From the NCBI GenBank assembly GCA_002478505.1, contig DLOP01000149.1, positions 1 to 6,328 of the forward strand: a DNA stretch of 6,328 nt. Direction: 5' to 3'. The position numbers and the translations under genes were made by a program. The notes beneath the pieces are model-generated. The model had not been told where the DNA came from. It did no database searches and saw only the letters and a program-made list of their open reading frames with translations. This DNA is from Lachnospiraceae bacterium UBA7481. GTDB taxonomy: Bacteria; Bacillota; Clostridia; Lachnospirales; Lachnospiraceae. Below, in pieces: positions 5,981 through 6,328 of the stretch (positions within the stretch are counted from its first letter, which is position 1; the number at the start of each line of letters is the position of its first letter).

Positions 5981-6328
5981 ATGCAGTTGATTATGTTGGG
6001 CACAGGACACGCTATGGTGACGGAATGTTATAATACCTGTTTTTTACTGCAGGAGGAAAATCTTCAGGAAAATTTTCTTGTGGATGGAGGCGGCGGTAAT
6101 GCGATCCTGCAGCAGTTAAAAAAAGCCGGGATCGATTGCAACAGTATCCATCAGATGTTTGTCACCCATAAGCATATGGATCATTTGATGGGAATTCTCT
6201 GGATGATCCGGGTCATCTGTCAGAATATGAGAAACGGAACCTATGAAGGGGATGTATATATCTATGCCCATGAGGAAGTGGTGGGGATGATTTTTTCCAT
6301 CTGTCGGATGTTATTGATGGAGCGTCAG
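5981..6328 (+). CDS. MBL-fold metallo-hydrolase, N-terminal part (right-truncated)
   Basis: The frame from ATG 5981 is open to the window end and gives 116 residues, starting MQLIMLGTGHAMVTECYNTC. It has FLVDGGGGN at about 32-40 and the metal-binding motif THKHMDH at 62-68 (the H-x-H-x-D-H of the metallo-beta-lactamase fold; His63, His65, Asp67, His68). GTGHA near the start and the early position of the motif resemble RNase Z-like or phosphodiesterase members. The substrate cannot be told without the missing C-terminal half. A GGGAAAGGA ribosome site lies about 9 bases upstream. The gap to the DUF1848 stop is 33 bases with no terminator, so the two may share a transcript. Confidence 0.9.
   Translation, partial: MQLIMLGTGHAMVTECYNTCFLLQEENLQENFLVDGGGGNAILQQLKKAGIDCNSIHQMFVTHKHMDHLMGILWMIRVICQNMRNGTYEGDVYIYAHEEVVGMIFSICRMLLMERQ

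Noticed and set aside
1..6328. CRISPR array, tRNA/rRNA, insertion sequence or integrase
   Set aside because: No regularly spaced short repeats, cloverleaf, transposase/integrase motifs or terminal inverted repeats were seen on either strand. The only long repeat is the gene-scale lipoprotein duplication.

Overview
The window is a dense, entirely plus-strand stretch of a low-to-moderate-GC Firmicute, most likely a Clostridia/Lachnospiraceae-type gut anaerobe. The evidence is purine-rich AGGAGG-like ribosome sites, frequent GTG/TTG starts, glutamate/lysine-rich small helical proteins, Clostridia-style lipoproteins with a DLDGDG motif, and a DUF1848 protein. This assignment is inferred from style; there is no marker gene.

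Bases 1-2672 look like an effector operon of the kind served by Gram-positive type VII secretion (T7SSb). There are three small, signal-less, helical proteins: one entering from the left edge, one of 101 aa, and one of 100 aa ending in a WXG100/DUF5344-like tail. They are followed by a 573-aa protein. It has a helical N-terminal part, an unrecognised middle, and a C-terminal domain with the hallmarks of phage-tail-type lysozyme (GNIMGEG, then GLGSVQW). No secretion machinery gene lies in the window, so the type VII assignment rests on architecture.

Bases 2669-4979 hold two tandem paralogous lipoprotein genes. The first overlaps the lysozyme gene by ATGA. A surface-anchored lipoprotein translated directly after a cell-wall hydrolase is what one expects of an immunity protein for a peptidoglycan-cutting toxin. 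The second copy is preceded by a 48-bp relic of the 3' end of a second lysozyme gene (encoding TAAEWYQTVGGGNL-stop), again overlapping the lipoprotein start by ATGA. The second copy therefore appears to be an orphan immunity gene whose toxin was deleted. A good sigma-A-like promoter lies just upstream of the relic and may keep the orphan expressed. The two lipoproteins are mosaic: their membrane-proximal half and last 37 residues are nearly identical, while the centre differs strongly.

Bases 5009-6328 appear to be ordinary chromosome: a DUF1848 gene with a radical-SAM-like CX3CX2C motif, and the start of a metallo-beta-lactamase-fold hydrolase that runs off the right edge. Their link to the toxin locus is probably positional only.

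The exciting candidate is the module of helical adaptors, lysozyme effector, lipoprotein immunity and orphan immunity with toxin relic. Its toxin-immunity role is inference and has not been shown.
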